A stretch of DNA of 51,591 nt from Lentisphaerota bacterium (GTDB lineage Bacteria; Verrucomicrobiota; Lentisphaeria; Victivallales; Victivallaceae), in assembly GCA_015061615.1 (NCBI GenBank), contig SUWE01000016.1:1-51591 (forward strand), read 5' to 3'. Positions 1-9,795 of this stretch are shown here, piece after piece; position 1 is the first letter of the stretch, and each line of letters begins with the position of its first letter. A program made the translations under genes and the position numbers. Below the pieces are notes generated by a model. That model ran no database searches and was not told the origin of the DNA. It saw only the letters and a program-made list of their open reading frames with translations.

Positions 1-2
1 CC

Positions 3-206
3 GCCAAGATCCTCGCCGATACAGGCGAAGCCCTGAACTGCAAGGAACTGGTGGCCAAGGCCAAGGAAACGGGATGGGAAAGCACCGGCAAAACTCCGGA
101 GCAGACCCTTTACAGCGGAATTTTCCGCGAAATGAACACCAAGGGCGAAGCGTCACGCTTCAAAAAGAGTGCGGAACGCAAGGGTTCTTTTGAAGCCAAT
201 GCCTGA
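3..206 (+). CDS. HARE-HTH domain protein, C-terminal end (partial)
   Basis: The open frame enters from the left edge and ends at TGA 204-206, giving 67 visible residues. The pattern ILADTGEALNCKEL, then GKTPEQTLYSGIFREM, then GEASRFKKSAERKGSFE matches the HARE-HTH winged-helix fold (HB1/ASXL/restriction-endonuclease HTH), which in bacteria and phages occurs in DNA-binding and restriction-linked proteins. The start lies outside the window, so any partner domain is unseen. It converges on the small membrane protein gene 227-454 and is followed at once by a strong terminator. With the metK-like and methyltransferase genes it makes the first 2.2 kb look phage-derived. Domain call fairly sure; function of the whole protein unknown. 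Confidence 0.7.
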   Translation, partial: AKILADTGEALNCKELVAKAKETGWESTGKTPEQTLYSGIFREMNTKGEASRFKKSAERKGSFEANA

Positions 207-221
207 CCGCCCCAAACTTAC

Positions 222-246
222 GCCCCTCACTCCGAGGGGCTTTTTT
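222..246 (+). terminator. Rho-independent terminator after HARE-HTH gene
   Basis: A perfect 6-bp stem GCCCCT/AGGGGC (222-227 and 235-240) with a 7-nt loop is followed by six T (241-246). It starts 16 nt after the stop codon of the HARE-HTH gene and overlaps the 3' end of the convergent gene. Confidence 0.85.
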
Positions 247-454
247 GCTTCCACGCGATAATGCCCCAAATGGCAAACGCCAGCTGAACGACATCGAGTG
301 CGGCTCTGCTGTAAAGTCCGAGCCAAAGGTCGTAGCTCAACCACGCAATATTCCCGACCGCCCAGAGCCAGAAGCAAAGGCTGTTCTTTTTGACATTGAG
401 TATTGTTCCCGTGAGACTGATTATTGTGATTGCCCATGTGAAAGTGGCAATCAT
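227..454 (-). CDS. Small PnuC-like inner-membrane protein
   Basis: A 75-residue, strongly hydrophobic protein starting MIATFTWAITIISLTGTILN with about three membrane segments. The segment LCFWLWAVGNIAWLSYDLW resembles the short phage-encoded members of the PnuC/nicotinamide mononucleotide transporter-like family, much shorter than real PnuC (about 230 residues). The start is chosen because its ATG overlaps the metK stop codon (ATGA at 451-454) and has AAAGGGA about 8 nt upstream. The longer upstream frame only shadows metK. Stop-start overlap implies translational coupling with the SAM synthetase. Membrane location is visible; transport of a nicotinamide compound is only an inference from family resemblance. 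Confidence 0.65.
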   Translation of the reverse strand: MIATFTWAITIISLTGTILNVKKNSLCFWLWAVGNIAWLSYDLWLGLYSRAALDVVQLAFAIWGIIAWKQKSPSE

Positions 455-1467
455 GAGAAGAGTCCCTTTCTGCACATCTCTGCAAAGCGAGGTTTCTGCA
501 AGTTGAATTCTTTGATAACCTCTGCCGGTGTTATACTTTCCCGATATGAGAGCAACTCTTCTCCGGTTTTGTCCGTGAAACCCACAAGGATCTCCGGAGA
601 ACCGATACGGCAGGAAATAGCGCAGTGTACTTCCGGGCAATCAGGATGCTCTTGAATATAAGATACAGCCCTTGCTCTGGCAAGGAGATTCAGTGAAAGG
701 TCTGCCTTTGTGCCGTCTTTTGTCCACGGACTGCCACCGCCAATCACACAGTTTCCTCCATAGAAGTCCACCGCAAGTTTCCTGCCGGTGGTTCCGCAGT
801 CGCCTATGGGACCGTGTTTTACAAACCGCCCTGTACCGTTGACAGTGAGCTTGTAATCCTTACTTCCTCCGCAGCACCACTGCACGGCGTTGGCGATATC
901 CTGCGTGCTGTGTTTCATCTGCATCGGAATCGCCACAACGATTTCTTCCGGTTTGCCGTCCAGCACTGTGACTTGAGTCTTGATATCCAGTCCGGCGTAC
1001 TTGATGTCGTACAAGTGCTGACCGATTTTCTTGGCAAGATACCAGTCGGCAGGCATATAGTCGTTTTCTGGACTGTTCACCGCCATACCATGAAAAATTC
1101 CTTGATCGCCCCAACCGTAATTATCAACGCCCTGGGCAATGTCCGGGGACTGCTGACCGATGTGCTGGGTAATAATAAGTTCATCTCCGCAGATCGTGTT
1201 CTCCTTGCCCCACCGCTTCTGATATTCAGATGTGTAACCGATCTGATTGACGGCGGTGCGGACAAAGGCGGCAATGTCCTCCGGGGAATAATTGGCTTTG
1301 CTGGTAACTTCGCCGCCAAGAGTGACAAAGTTATCTTTTATCTGAACCTCCACGGCAAAGCGTGTGTAGGGATCGCGGTCCAGATATCTATCCAGCAAAT
1401 AACAGGAAATATAGTCAGCCACCTTGTCAGGATGACCGAGGCTGACCCATTCAGATGTTTTACGCAT
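451..1467 (-). CDS. metK: S-adenosylmethionine synthetase, short phage-type
   Basis: 338 residues against the usual 380-400. It makes S-adenosylmethionine from methionine and ATP. Visible family motifs are GHPDKVADYISCYLLDRYL near the N-terminus (ATP-binding GHPDK), GGEVTS, the central GIFHGMAV in place of the usual GxMFGYA, then TGRFVKHGPIGDCGTTGRK, YGGNCVIGGG and SPWTKDGTKADLS, which carry the substrate and metal ligands. The start is the ATG at 1467 because AAAGGAC lies about 8 nt upstream; the longer frame has an unrelated 20-residue leader. It is followed with overlap by the PnuC-like gene and preceded by a DNA methyltransferase remnant. The divergent, shortened sequence and these neighbours suggest a phage gene supplying methyl donor rather than the housekeeping copy. 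Confidence 0.88.
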   Translation of the reverse strand: MRKTSEWVSLGHPDKVADYISCYLLDRYLDRDPYTRFAVEVQIKDNFVTLGGEVTSKANYSPEDIAAFVRTAVNQIGYTSEYQKRWGKENTICGDELIITQHIGQQSPDIAQGVDNYGWGDQGIFHGMAVNSPENDYMPADWYLAKKIGQHLYDIKYAGLDIKTQVTVLDGKPEEIVVAIPMQMKHSTQDIANAVQWCCGGSKDYKLTVNGTGRFVKHGPIGDCGTTGRKLAVDFYGGNCVIGGGSPWTKDGTKADLSLNLLARARAVSYIQEHPDCPEVHCAISCRIGSPEILVGFTDKTGEELLSYRESITPAEVIKEFNLQKPRFAEMCRKGLFS

Positions 1468-1549
1468 AATTGTCCTTTGTTTTTTACAAAATTCGTTGTA
1501 TATTATGGGAGTGCGGACATTCCGCACCCCAACACGGCTTGAGTTTCCG

Positions 1550-2218
1550 TCAGTCTTGATCGCCGCTCTGCGGTTCTGCCGGAAGTTCAGTTGTGATATT
1601 ATTTTTTGCGGCGGCAGGTGTCAAAGCCTGCCAGTCGCACCCTTCACCGTACTTGAATTCAGCCCATCTCCTGCGGATCACATCGGCGTATTTCGGGTCA
1701 AGTTCCATCGTTTTGCACACTCTGCCGGTCTGCTCACAGGCAATAAGTGTACTTCCCGAACCGCCGAAAGTGTCGATGACGATGTTACCGCGTTCAGAAG
1801 AGTTTTTCAGGAGATAAATCAGCATCTCCACCGGCTTCATTGTCGGGTGAACATCATTCCGTTTCGGTTTATCAAATTCAATGACGGTGGTCTGACTGCG
1901 GTCGGTGTACCAGTTGTGGGCTGCTCCATCTTTCCACCCATAAAGGCACGGCTCATGAATCCATTGATAATCCTGACGCCCCAGCACAAGAGAGTTCTTC
2001 TTCCACACGAGGCACTGCCGGACTTTCAGCCCGATATCGTGGCAAGCTCCCCGGAAGTTGTACCCTTCGGAGTCGGCGTGGAAGATGTAGAACGATGCTC
2101 CCGGCTTCATGTGGCTATGGACATTGTCAAACGCCTGTCGCAGGAACTCCCGGAAGTTGCTGTCTGACATATTGTCATTTTCAATGGTGAGACCGTTGCT
2201 TCCCTCGTATGCGACATT
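1550..2218 (-). pseudogene. DNA methyltransferase (N4/N6, beta class), N-terminus missing
   Basis: About 222 codons of a DNA modification methylase are readable, from NVAYEGSNGLTIENDN to the end. Motif I is present near the C-terminus (VIDTFGGSGSTLIACEQTGR) with the HPTMKPVEML segment before it, the motif order of beta-class adenine/cytosine-N4 methyltransferases. In intact relatives NV-x-YEG follows directly on the catalytic TDPPY motif; here the preceding codons read LNGG, so DPPY and everything upstream are gone and the product cannot be active. The break coincides with the point where the glycosidase gene on the same strand stops. It lies 82 nt upstream of metK, in the same direction. Confidence 0.8.
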
Positions 2219-3423
2219 CCCGCCATTGAGTAGTGGGCAAGGTGCGGAATGCGTAAATTTATCCCCAGTGCATATTGCCAGTCGCCCAGAGCAAGGTGAC
2301 CTGAAAGCGGGAATTCCCAACCGGTACAGCCGTAAAGTTCACTGAGTCTTTCATTTTTACCGAATTGACGTGCTGCGGAAACGCATTGTTTTACAGAGAT
2401 GAAAACATTCCATATTTCCGTAAGCTGATCTATACCGGGAATATGCATAAATTCATAGAAACGCATTGCAGCCCCGACTCCAGCGGTTTGCGAAGTCAGA
2501 GAATCTTCCCCGAGCACATGCCCGGTAAGTTTCAAATTGTGTTCAGTACACCAATTCCCGATCTGTCTGCAGAACGAATTGACAAAAAGTCCGGTAACCG
2601 TATTGAAAAATTGCCATTTCGTCAAACTTACTTTTTCCGGCAGGTCGAAAAATAATTCCGGCAGTACTGTGAGCAAATCCCTTTTCCATTCTTTTTCAAA
2701 TTTTTCCGGCAGAGACAAAGTCCACGGCAGAGCCATGCGGGCAAAATGCAGAAAACACGGTTCATCAGTGAAGATCATTGAAACAGTTCTGCCGAATTCA
2801 TCACCGCTTTCCGAAAAATATTTTTCATGAGTTCTGTTGATGAATTCCTTTACTGCGAGGGGATCCATCGTGTCAATATAGGTCTGACCATTGAACCAGC
2901 TGGAATTTTTTTCGTTTTCAAACCAGATACGCACCGGAAACTCCCCGGAATGGAGATCTGCTGCGGTGAAATTTTCCGGAAGCTCACGATAGCTGCGGCA
3001 AAAACGTTTTTTTTCATCCCCCCTGACAGCGAAAAATCCAAGAGTGCAGCCGGGAAGATTTTCCGGAAGCGGCAGAGTGACAATTTCACACTTCAGAAAT
3101 TTAGCTTTGAATTCATCTTTTTTGGTAACCATGCCTCCTGCGGTTCCGGAAGGCCAGCGATCCTCATCATATAATCCGGCAAACATATCATACTGTTTTG
3201 CAGATTCAATACATCTGCGGATACAGGAAAACCATTTATCCCCCAGATAAGGTGTTTTCAAACCGACCCGGGAGTGCATGAAAAAACCGCCGAACCCCAT
3301 CTCTTTGAATGTGGCTATCTGCCGGGCTAATTCATCTTCATCCAGTTCCGAGTTCCAAGCCCAGAAAGGCATCCCCCGGTATTCTTTGCCGGGGGAGAAG
3401 AAATTTTTCAGAAACGTTTCCAA
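2218..3423 (-). pseudogene. Glycoside hydrolase, rhamnosidase-like TIM barrel, C-terminus missing
   Basis: About 400 codons remain, from a TTG start at 3423 (KNFFSPGKEYRGMPFWAWN) to RIPHLAHYSMAG, where the frame runs into methyltransferase sequence. The PFWAWN opening, the GFGGFFMHSRVGL strand, GLYDEDRWPSG and the TDEP acidic motif (MIFTDEPCFL) are typical of large GH106-like glycosidases of Bacteroidetes and Lentisphaerota, which usually exceed 700 residues. In relatives the last visible motif continues into a KRDYP-type stretch, absent here. It follows the pseudopilin gene by 37 nt on the same strand and was probably the third gene of that operon. No signal peptide is visible. Family assignment is by motif only; the exact substrate is unknown. 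Confidence 0.7.
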
Positions 3424-3460
3424 TTTTTCAATGATCCTGCTGCTGTAAAACAGATTATTC

Positions 3461-4258
3461 TCAGGGATTTTTTATCACGCCATTGACCCGGACTTCAGTG
3501 ATGGTGAAGCCGCCGTTGAAAGTGGATTTGAATCCGGCCGGGCTGTCGGCACTGACGTGACCATCGGCAAAAAGAGCATTCATCTGACCGTTATGCTGAA
3601 AATTCATCAGATTCGAACCGCTGTTATCATAGAAGGGATAAACTCCTTCCTCGCCGGTTCTTACCCGGTAGGCTTCACCGAAAACCAGCACTTTTGAGTG
3701 TGATTTTACTTTTCTCAAATCCAGCATTGCCGATATCTGTTTATTGGTCGAACCGGTATTTGCACTGATCTCGACCGCCTGATTTGCCTGATTTTCAGCA
3801 TAAGGATGTCTTTGATAGCCGTAAGGAACAGCATAGCCGCCGGAAAATTGCTGCATTTTTGCCGCAGTATTGTCAGAAGGCATGATCCGGGGATCACCGG
3901 ATGTCGGACAGATGAGAGTTTTATAATCTGACAGATAACCTTTTCCCGGTTCGACCGATGGACCGATAGTTATCCAACCTACAACCAATGCTCCGGAAAG
4001 CGTGCCGCTGCTGTAACAGTTGCCGGCACTGGAGGCACTGAGCGTATCGCGGACTTTCAGAGGAAGCACATCGCTATTGTCTGAAGCATACTGCAATGCC
4101 GCCATACCGTTTTGTTTGAGATTGTTGATACAGCTTGCGGCACGTCCGCGTTCTCTTGCAGAATTGAGTGCCGGAAGCAGAATTGCTGCGAGAATGGCAA
4201 TGATTGCAATCACGACGAGCAATTCGATCAGAGTGAAATGAAGACTTTGTTTTCTCAT
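3461..4258 (-). CDS. Prepilin-type H-X9-DG pseudopilin-like protein
   Basis: 265 residues. A class III-type prepilin leader ([20 protein letters not shown]) has the peptidase site before FTLIE, followed by a 20-residue hydrophobic helix ending [15 protein letters not shown]. The C-terminal part carries [14 protein letters not shown], an exact H-x9-DG, the signature of the prepilin-processing-associated family abundant in Planctomycetes and Lentisphaerota. The chosen ATG at 4258 has AAAGGGA about 8 nt upstream; the longer frame overlaps the upstream gene. It begins 29 nt after the end of the large LamG/TIM-barrel gene, so the two are probably cotranscribed. Role inferred: a minor pseudopilin presenting or exporting the neighbouring enzymes. 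No pilus assembly genes are in the window. Confidence 0.88.
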   Translation of the reverse strand: MRKQSLHFTLIELLVVIAIIAILAAILLPALNSARERGRAASCINNLKQNGMAALQYASDNSDVLPLKVRDTLSASSAGNCYSSGTLSGALVVGWITIGPSVEPGKGYLSDYKTLICPTSGDPRIMPSDNTAAKMQQFSGGYAVPYGYQRHPYAENQANQAVEISANTGSTNKQISAMLDLRKVKSHSKVLVFGEAYRVRTGEEGVYPFYDNSGSNLMNFQHNGQMNALFADGHVSADSPAGFKSTFNGGFTITEVRVNGVIKNP

Positions 4259-4287
4259 AATAGGATCCCTTTCTTTTTTTAAGGTGG

Positions 4288-7200
4288 TCAGATAACTCTC
4301 CATGCCCGGATATTACAACCTTTTCCGGTGACATTGAATACGATTTTTCTTTTACCGGTAACCGGTTTCAAAGGCACCCGGATGGTTTTCCATTTGAAAA
4401 ATCCCCCGGTCGATGCAGTGGTGATCTCAGCCAATGTGTGATACGGTTCAAGTTTTCCGGTAACGTCATCCAGACGGATCACCGTCCCGGCATTTTCCGG
4501 AGATACTGCGATCTGGAGTTCGAGGAATCGGGGAGCGTTGCCGGTAAAATCGACTTCACCGTAACTGATCACACCACCATTTCCTGCAAGGATCCAGTTG
4601 CCTTTTTCCGCTTCTGTGGCACGTTTGCTGCGGGGATTGAATCCGAGAGACGGATGGACTTCTTTGAATGCGTAAAGCAGCCATGATGAGTCTTCCGCGG
4701 AGAACCATTTCCCCGGAATTGCCGTCAGTTTTTTGCAGATATGGAATTGCGGGGATTGATAATGGATACTCTTGCCGGCATCGGTAAATGACGCGACTAT
4801 CTGGGTCGTTTTTCCAATCTTTTCTGCTTCAGTGCGGTCAAAATCTTTGCCGAGCAGCCAGATCTCTGTGCGGTGCGGAGCAAGAGTCACCGCCGGAAGA
4901 GCGTTTTTGGCAAGGTCGATATAAGAAACTTTTTTACCTTCAGACAAAACCGCAAGTTTATCATATCCCGGATAACGGGTGACCGGTTTTACAGTGATAT
5001 TTTCTTCGGTGGTATTGGTGAAAAGCACCGCGATCCTGCCGTCACGCAGACGTTTCCATGCACAGGAAAGTATCTTATCCGTGGTAATCGTTTCACCGCG
5101 AACACAACCCCAGACAGAAGAAATCTGCGGCACTTTTTCTGCGAATTCCAATGGAGCAAGCATATCTGATTCATTGAGATAACCGAGCATCGCTCTGCGT
5201 AAATGGGCAAGCTTCTTGGCATAGATACGGCGGGGTGTACCCCAGCGGATGTCAAAAATATGGAGCCAGCCGATCTGTTCACCCCAGACAAACTGTTCAC
5301 CGAGTTTGGCAAATGTCGCCTCATAGGAACCGGTGTACCCGCCGAATGCATCAAAGCCTCTGCCGGTGAATTGAGTTCTGCCGCCGCCGTAAATCGAGTG
5401 AAAAAGCGGGATATGTCCGGGTTCGCTGCTGCGCCAGGTCATGAAGCCATCCAGAGTATTGGCATAAACTTCAGAGTTATCCTCGCCATCCAGTCCCAAT
5501 CGCGGGTGGCGGCGGCGAAGTTCTTTGAGCATTTTCCAGTAACCATTTGCCCATGCAGTCGGGTCACCGGGGCTGTGTCCGTGATTTTTGGCATAACATA
5601 CGCGGGGGGAAGAACAGGGAAGTTGATCATAGTAACAACCATTCATCCCCAGATCGGAAACCTCTTTTGCCATATCCAGCAGCCGCTCCTGCCAATAGAC
5701 GGTACCGGGACACATCACACCGTATTTGCCTCCGTAATTCTCATAATAACGCTCTCCATTTGCCTGAACAACACTGTTTTCAAGAAAGTTTTTGCTTCCG
5801 GTACGGTCGATATAGTCACCTTCTACTGCGGCAATACCGAATACTCTGCCGTTTAGATACGGATGGATATATATGCCGTTTTTCAACAGTCTGGCTATCA
5901 TTTTTTTATCTCTTTCCCGGATACGGAAGTTGGCATCGGCACTTTTATCCACATTATACCACTGGCAGTGCCATGAGGTGTAAGGAATATCAAAATATTC
6001 ACGCAGATAGATCATTCCAGGAGCGTGTTCAGAACTCGATGCCATCCAGAGACAGTTATCGCGGTACCATGCCGGAGTATCTTTGCGCGGAAGTTCCCTG
6101 ACTGCCCACGGTGCTTTGGCTTCGATGAATTTTTTGTATAACTGCCCGCCTTCAAACCATCCGCCTCGATAAGTTTCGATGACGGCATTACCGGCAGATT
6201 TAAAACTGTTGCCGCCGTATCCTTTGACCGGCAGAGCGACCGGGGATGACCATTTGTATTCCAGAATATTGCGTCTGCCGTTTATGGAAAGAGTTTTAAC
6301 TCCGGCATCAGTTGCCTCGAAAGCAGCGTAAATACCATTTTTCAATTCATCAAAGTAACTGACGAACTGCATCGCACAGTGGACACTCGGATAGATCCCG
6401 GTTTCTCCGAATGCATTGGCAGGATTCTGCCGGATCAAACCGTTGAAACAGGGAAAGGTGAGTTTATCGTGTTTCCCCGGAAGTCCGGCAAAAAAGTAAC
6501 GGGGAAAATCTGCTTCAGAAAGCTGGAGTTTACTGTTGAGTTTTTTTACTTCAAAATCCTGCTCCAGACGGCTGCCGGAAAAAGTGAAGTTGGAAACAGC
6601 TTCAAAGTCACCGGATTTTTTCCACACCACCGAAAAAGTTCCGCCATCGGCACTTTTTTTCACCGGTGTCATCTCATAATCTACTCCTCTTGAATAGTCG
6701 TGGATCTTTCTGCCGTCAAAATTGAGCATCCAGCCGGTGGCTCTGCCATCGAAAATATCCCGCTGACTGTGCAAATCGAATAATCCGAGTACCGGAGAAT
6801 TGCCGGAACTTTTTCCGGGAGCAGTCAATAAAACCGCTTTGCCGGAAACGGTAAGATCAAAAAAAGACAGTTGTTTATTCCATTTCTCTGCTGTCTGTGC
6901 CGGAGCATCTTTTGAAAAAAATAAATTTTCCATATCCTGCCAGTTTTTCAGGATGATATTCTGGTCGAATCCGGTTTCAGCGGCACGTTTTACGGCTTTG
7001 ATCAAAAAACGGTTGAAAGGGATCACGGTGTTTGCCAGTGCGGAATTGATTTTTACAGATAATTCCGGTTTCAATTCAAAAAATCCGGCAGGCCGTTTAC
7101 TTATTCTGGAAGCTTTATGCACCAGATCGGTTATTTCTCCGGCATTGAGTGACCGGTGGATGAGATCCAAAGCGGCAATATTTCCTTTGTATCCGTAATT

Positions 7201-8355
7201 TTTTATATTGCAATTACCGAGAACCACCGGAAAAGTGGACGCTGACGGGGTCAGGTGAAAGAACATTTTTCTTCCGGCAAGTTCACCATTGAGATAGAGT
7301 GAAAGCAAATACCCCACATTGCTTTCGGCAGTTTGATTGACTCTCTCAAAAACCGCTGCGAGATGGAACCACTCACCGAGATCAGGGAACTCACTTCCGT
7401 AAAGTGCGTGTGTCCACTTTTGACCATCGGCACTGAAGCTGAAGTTGATCTGATTGCCGCTTCTGCCGATGAACCATGAACCGGCTTTGCCGGCAATTAT
7501 CATATTATGATCTTTTTTTCTTGAACCCGGTTCATTCGGCAGCATCCGAAGTACCGCAGCGATGGTCAAACCCTTTTCAGTAACATTGAATGTTTCAGAA
7601 TTTTTCAACACCGCCTGCGATTGTAAACCATCGAAAAGCAAAGTGCCATCAGTACTGCGGCAACCGTTTTTCAGAATGAATTTTCCGGCATTTTCCAGTT
7701 TGGCAAGATCAAGCGAAAGATGTTGTGCAGTGCGGAAAAGAACCAGTTTTATCATAAATTCGCCCTTGCAACCGGGCAGATAACGGCATTCGTAATGGAA
7801 ACTTTTACCGCCATCCACACTGATTTTACTTGCGCCGTTGGGCGTGGCGGAAGTATCCATGCCGATATATACATAATCATCGTTGGTGGCAGATTTTATT
7901 TTCCCGATACGCAGAACCAGTTTATCGCCTTTGAGAAGATCTGCAGACAATGGAATATCTGCCCAGCGCATACTCCGTGGAAACATTTGAGATCCGACCG
8001 GATAGATCTTTTTTTCACCATTGATTTCGATCGCCAGTTCTTCGGTAAATCCATTGAGATTCGGCAGTTTTTTCACCGCTTTGCTCTGATCGGCGACCTG
8101 CATAAAGATCCGGATCGCGGCACTGCCGGCACCGTTTTTCCATTCAGCAGGCAATGCGGTCAGATCAAAGCTCTTTTCGATCCAGTTTCCGTTTGATGCC
8201 ATGGAAAACTTGAATATCTTTTTGTTTTTTATTGCCGCATCACCGCTGTCATTGCTGAAAACTGCACTCTGCCCATCGGGAGTAACTTCGGTTTTCCATT
8301 GTGCATATACGCCCGTAAGCACACAGGAAACAATTATTGACCAAAAAAGTTTCAC
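4288..8355 (-). CDS. Large secreted LamG plus DUF6259-like TIM-barrel protein
   Basis: 1355 residues. I prefer the GTG at 8355 because AAGGAG lies 9 nt upstream, while the ATG at 8364 directly abuts that ribosome site. The result starts [20 protein letters not shown], a signal peptide. Roughly residues 260-400 form a LamG/concanavalin-like fold ([27 protein letters not shown]). Roughly 760-1090 form a TIM-barrel region of the DUF6259 type: [39 protein letters not shown], whose YYDQ and DGED acidic residues are candidate catalytic residues. The C-terminus is a beta-rich sugar-binding-like region. It is divergent from the AraC-type regulator and upstream of the pseudopilin. Likely an extracellular glycosidase; substrate unknown. 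Confidence 0.82.
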   Translation of the reverse strand: MKLFWSIIVSCVLTGVYAQWKTEVTPDGQSAVFSNDSGDAAIKNKKIFKFSMASNGNWIEKSFDLTALPAEWKNGAGSAAIRIFMQVADQSKAVKKLPNLNGFTEELAIEINGEKKIYPVGSQMFPRSMRWADIPLSADLLKGDKLVLRIGKIKSATNDDYVYIGMDTSATPNGASKISVDGGKSFHYECRYLPGCKGEFMIKLVLFRTAQHLSLDLAKLENAGKFILKNGCRSTDGTLLFDGLQSQAVLKNSETFNVTEKGLTIAAVLRMLPNEPGSRKKDHNMIIAGKAGSWFIGRSGNQINFSFSADGQKWTHALYGSEFPDLGEWFHLAAVFERVNQTAESNVGYLLSLYLNGELAGRKMFFHLTPSASTFPVVLGNCNIKNYGYKGNIAALDLIHRSLNAGEITDLVHKASRISKRPAGFFELKPELSVKINSALANTVIPFNRFLIKAVKRAAETGFDQNIILKNWQDMENLFFSKDAPAQTAEKWNKQLSFFDLTVSGKAVLLTAPGKSSGNSPVLGLFDLHSQRDIFDGRATGWMLNFDGRKIHDYSRGVDYEMTPVKKSADGGTFSVVWKKSGDFEAVSNFTFSGSRLEQDFEVKKLNSKLQLSEADFPRYFFAGLPGKHDKLTFPCFNGLIRQNPANAFGETGIYPSVHCAMQFVSYFDELKNGIYAAFEATDAGVKTLSINGRRNILEYKWSSPVALPVKGYGGNSFKSAGNAVIETYRGGWFEGGQLYKKFIEAKAPWAVRELPRKDTPAWYRDNCLWMASSSEHAPGMIYLREYFDIPYTSWHCQWYNVDKSADANFRIRERDKKMIARLLKNGIYIHPYLNGRVFGIAAVEGDYIDRTGSKNFLENSVVQANGERYYENYGGKYGVMCPGTVYWQERLLDMAKEVSDLGMNGCYYDQLPCSSPRVCYAKNHGHSPGDPTAWANGYWKMLKELRRRHPRLGLDGEDNSEVYANTLDGFMTWRSSEPGHIPLFHSIYGGGRTQFTGRGFDAFGGYTGSYEATFAKLGEQFVWGEQIGWLHIFDIRWGTPRRIYAKKLAHLRRAMLGYLNESDMLAPLEFAEKVPQISSVWGCVRGETITTDKILSCAWKRLRDGRIAVLFTNTTEENITVKPVTRYPGYDKLAVLSEGKKVSYIDLAKNALPAVTLAPHRTEIWLLGKDFDRTEAEKIGKTTQIVASFTDAGKSIHYQSPQFHICKKLTAIPGKWFSAEDSSWLLYAFKEVHPSLGFNPRSKRATEAEKGNWILAGNGGVISYGEVDFTGNAPRFLELQIAVSPENAGTVIRLDDVTGKLEPYHTLAEITTASTGGFFKWKTIRVPLKPVTGKRKIVFNVTGKGCNIRAWRVI

Positions 8356-8383
8356 GATCCACATCTCCTTTTCTATTGATAGT

Positions 8384-8401
8384 GGCAATTTCAAAATTGC
8401 C
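8384..8401. repeat. Perfect 8-bp inverted repeat in the divergent promoter region
   Basis: GGCAATTTCAAAATTGCC has two perfect 8-bp arms around CA. It lies in the leader between the putative -10 (minus strand TATATT at 8439-8444) and the start codon of the large secreted protein. Its arms match the terminal inverted repeats of the MITE-like copies at 9611-9741 and 25052-25174 (GGCAATTTCAAAA is shared over 13 bases), so it may be an excision footprint or solo end, or an operator. Confidence 0.6.
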
Positions 8402-8587
8402 TCGATAAACAAGTGATTTTTCTTTTGCAACTGTGTTTAATATATCCCGGAGGAAAAAGAAAAACTATGATATAATTCTAAAAATTTTGTAAGAAAATCT
8501 CAAAAACAGAGTAATTCATTTGTATTCTCAAATTCCTTGCACTATCTTAATAATCAGTACAATAAAGTTAACAGGAGATCGGGAACA

Positions 8588-9523
8588 GTGTACAAATTGC
8601 ATATAAAGAATGACGTACTTCCGGCATACTTCCCTTTGACGATGGCTTACAGCCGGAAAATGCCGGATACCGGAGAACATTCTCACGATTGTATGGAAAT
8701 TGCCGTTGTTACTTCCGGTACGGCACTTCATTCCTGCGACGGCGATATCCGTAAAATCGGAGCCGGTGATGTGCTGGTCATTTATCCGAATCAGCGGCAC
8801 AGTTATTCTGAAACGGAGAATTTGGATATGTATAATGTGCTTTTTCTTCCGTGGGAACTGAATATTCCCCAGGCTGATCTGGTCAAATTTCCCGGATTCC
8901 AGGAAATTTTCATGCCGGAAGAAGGAAGTGGAGAGGAAGAGTACCGGATATTCCATCTGACTGCTGCGGATTTCAAACACATATCGATTCTGCTGCGTCT
9001 GATGCGTAATGAACAGATGAATATCGGACGTACCGGCTACCGGAGTGCAATGCTTGGATTATTTATGAACCTGCTCTGCCATCTTCTGCGTTCCTGGTCA
9101 GCGGATAATGAAAGTGAATTGACCAGCAACTACGAGCAGAATATCGAGGCGGCGGTGAATTATCTTAAAACACATTATCTTGAACCTTTCAAACTTGATT
9201 ATCTCATGAAAATTTCTTCCATGAGCCGGAGCAACCTCATGAAACGTTTCCGGGCAGTTACCGGATTTGCACCGAAACAGTTTGTCATGCGTAAACGTAT
9301 AGCTTATGCCGCCTACCGTATCGCCACCAGCGAAGTACCTTTTTCTGAAGTGGCTCTGGAATGCGGTTTCTACGACAGCAGTCACTTCTGCAAAGTATTC
9401 AACCAGCTTACCGGAGAATCCCCGCGAACATACCGGAAAAGGATCTCCCGCAACTCTGACCGGGAAACGAACTGGAATCAGCGGGATATTGATAATCCTT
9501 ATGTCCGGGAAACATTTGTATGA
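8588..9523 (+). CDS. AraC-family transcriptional regulator with cupin sensor
   Basis: 311 residues from the GTG at 8588, chosen because AGGAG ends 10 nt upstream; the in-frame ATG at 8537 lacks a ribosome site. The N-terminal cupin is seen in GEHSHDCMEIAVVTSG and IGAGDVLVIYPNQRHSYS. The C-terminal pair of helix-turn-helix motifs is seen in FKLDYLMKISSMSRSNLMKR and SEVALECGFYDSSHFCKVF followed by TGESPRTYRK, the standard AraC/XylS signature. It is divergent from the 1355-residue secreted protein with 232 bp between the starts, so it probably activates that operon in response to a sugar. The -10 on the enzyme side (TATATT) lacks a good -35, which fits activator dependence. Inducer unknown. Confidence 0.9.
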   Translation: MYKLHIKNDVLPAYFPLTMAYSRKMPDTGEHSHDCMEIAVVTSGTALHSCDGDIRKIGAGDVLVIYPNQRHSYSETENLDMYNVLFLPWELNIPQADLVKFPGFQEIFMPEEGSGEEEYRIFHLTAADFKHISILLRLMRNEQMNIGRTGYRSAMLGLFMNLLCHLLRSWSADNESELTSNYEQNIEAAVNYLKTHYLEPFKLDYLMKISSMSRSNLMKRFRAVTGFAPKQFVMRKRIAYAAYRIATSEVPFSEVALECGFYDSSHFCKVFNQLTGESPRTYRKRISRNSDRETNWNQRDIDNPYVRETFV

Positions 9524-9610
9524 ACTGTTCCGGAATGCGGAACTTGTGAAATCAATTTTTAATACAGCTTTTTCAGCACCTGCCTTTATTTGCCGATATC
9601 ATTAAAAGTC

Positions 9611-9741
9611 GAGGTAATTGCAAAAGTCAATCAAAAAGAGATTAAAAAGAAAGTTTGAGGCGACTGCTGAATAAGTAATACCCGAAAACGCGGCTTTTTA
9701 AGACCGCAACGGAAATTTTCAGGAACTTTTGAAATTGCCTC
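9611..9741. repeat. MITE-like repeat, copy 1
   Basis: 131 bp beginning GAGGTAATTGCAAAAGTC and ending GAACTTTTGAAATTGCCTC. The ends form 17-bp imperfect terminal inverted repeats with 2 mismatches. A second copy lies at 25052-25174; the outer 30-40 bp on each side are nearly the same and the centre has diverged. No coding capacity. It lies between the convergent AraC gene and the ion transporter. No clear target duplication is visible. Confidence 0.7.
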
Positions 9742-9748
9742 TTGAAAC

Positions 9749-9777
9749 AAAAAAACCTGCGGTCAGTAAACCGCAGG
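9749..9777 (-). terminator. Terminator of the ion transporter operon
   Basis: Stem CCTGCGGT/ACCGCAGG (9756-9763 and 9770-9777) with a 6-nt loop. On the minus strand it is followed by a run of T (plus-strand A run at about 9749-9755). It lies just downstream of the transporter stop codon. Confidence 0.85.
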
Positions 9778-9795
9778 AAGGAATTTTTCAGTGAC

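Noticed and set aside
1511..1527. Hairpin GTGCGG/CCGCAC upstream of metK
   Set aside because: There is no T run in either direction and it does not fit a known SAM riboswitch fold; possibly a leader hairpin, unsupported.
814..1542. 242-residue frame on the plus strand
   Set aside because: It lies antisense to the clear SAM synthetase gene and has no family motifs or ribosome site.
3411..3420. Perfect palindrome GAAACGTTTC resembling a LacI operator
   Set aside because: It consists of the first codons of the glycosidase gene (Glu-Thr-Phe) and no promoter elements are placed around it.
8537..8587. Upstream ATG of the AraC-type gene
   Set aside because: It has no ribosome site, whereas the GTG at 8588 has AGGAG at ideal distance and the cupin begins after it.
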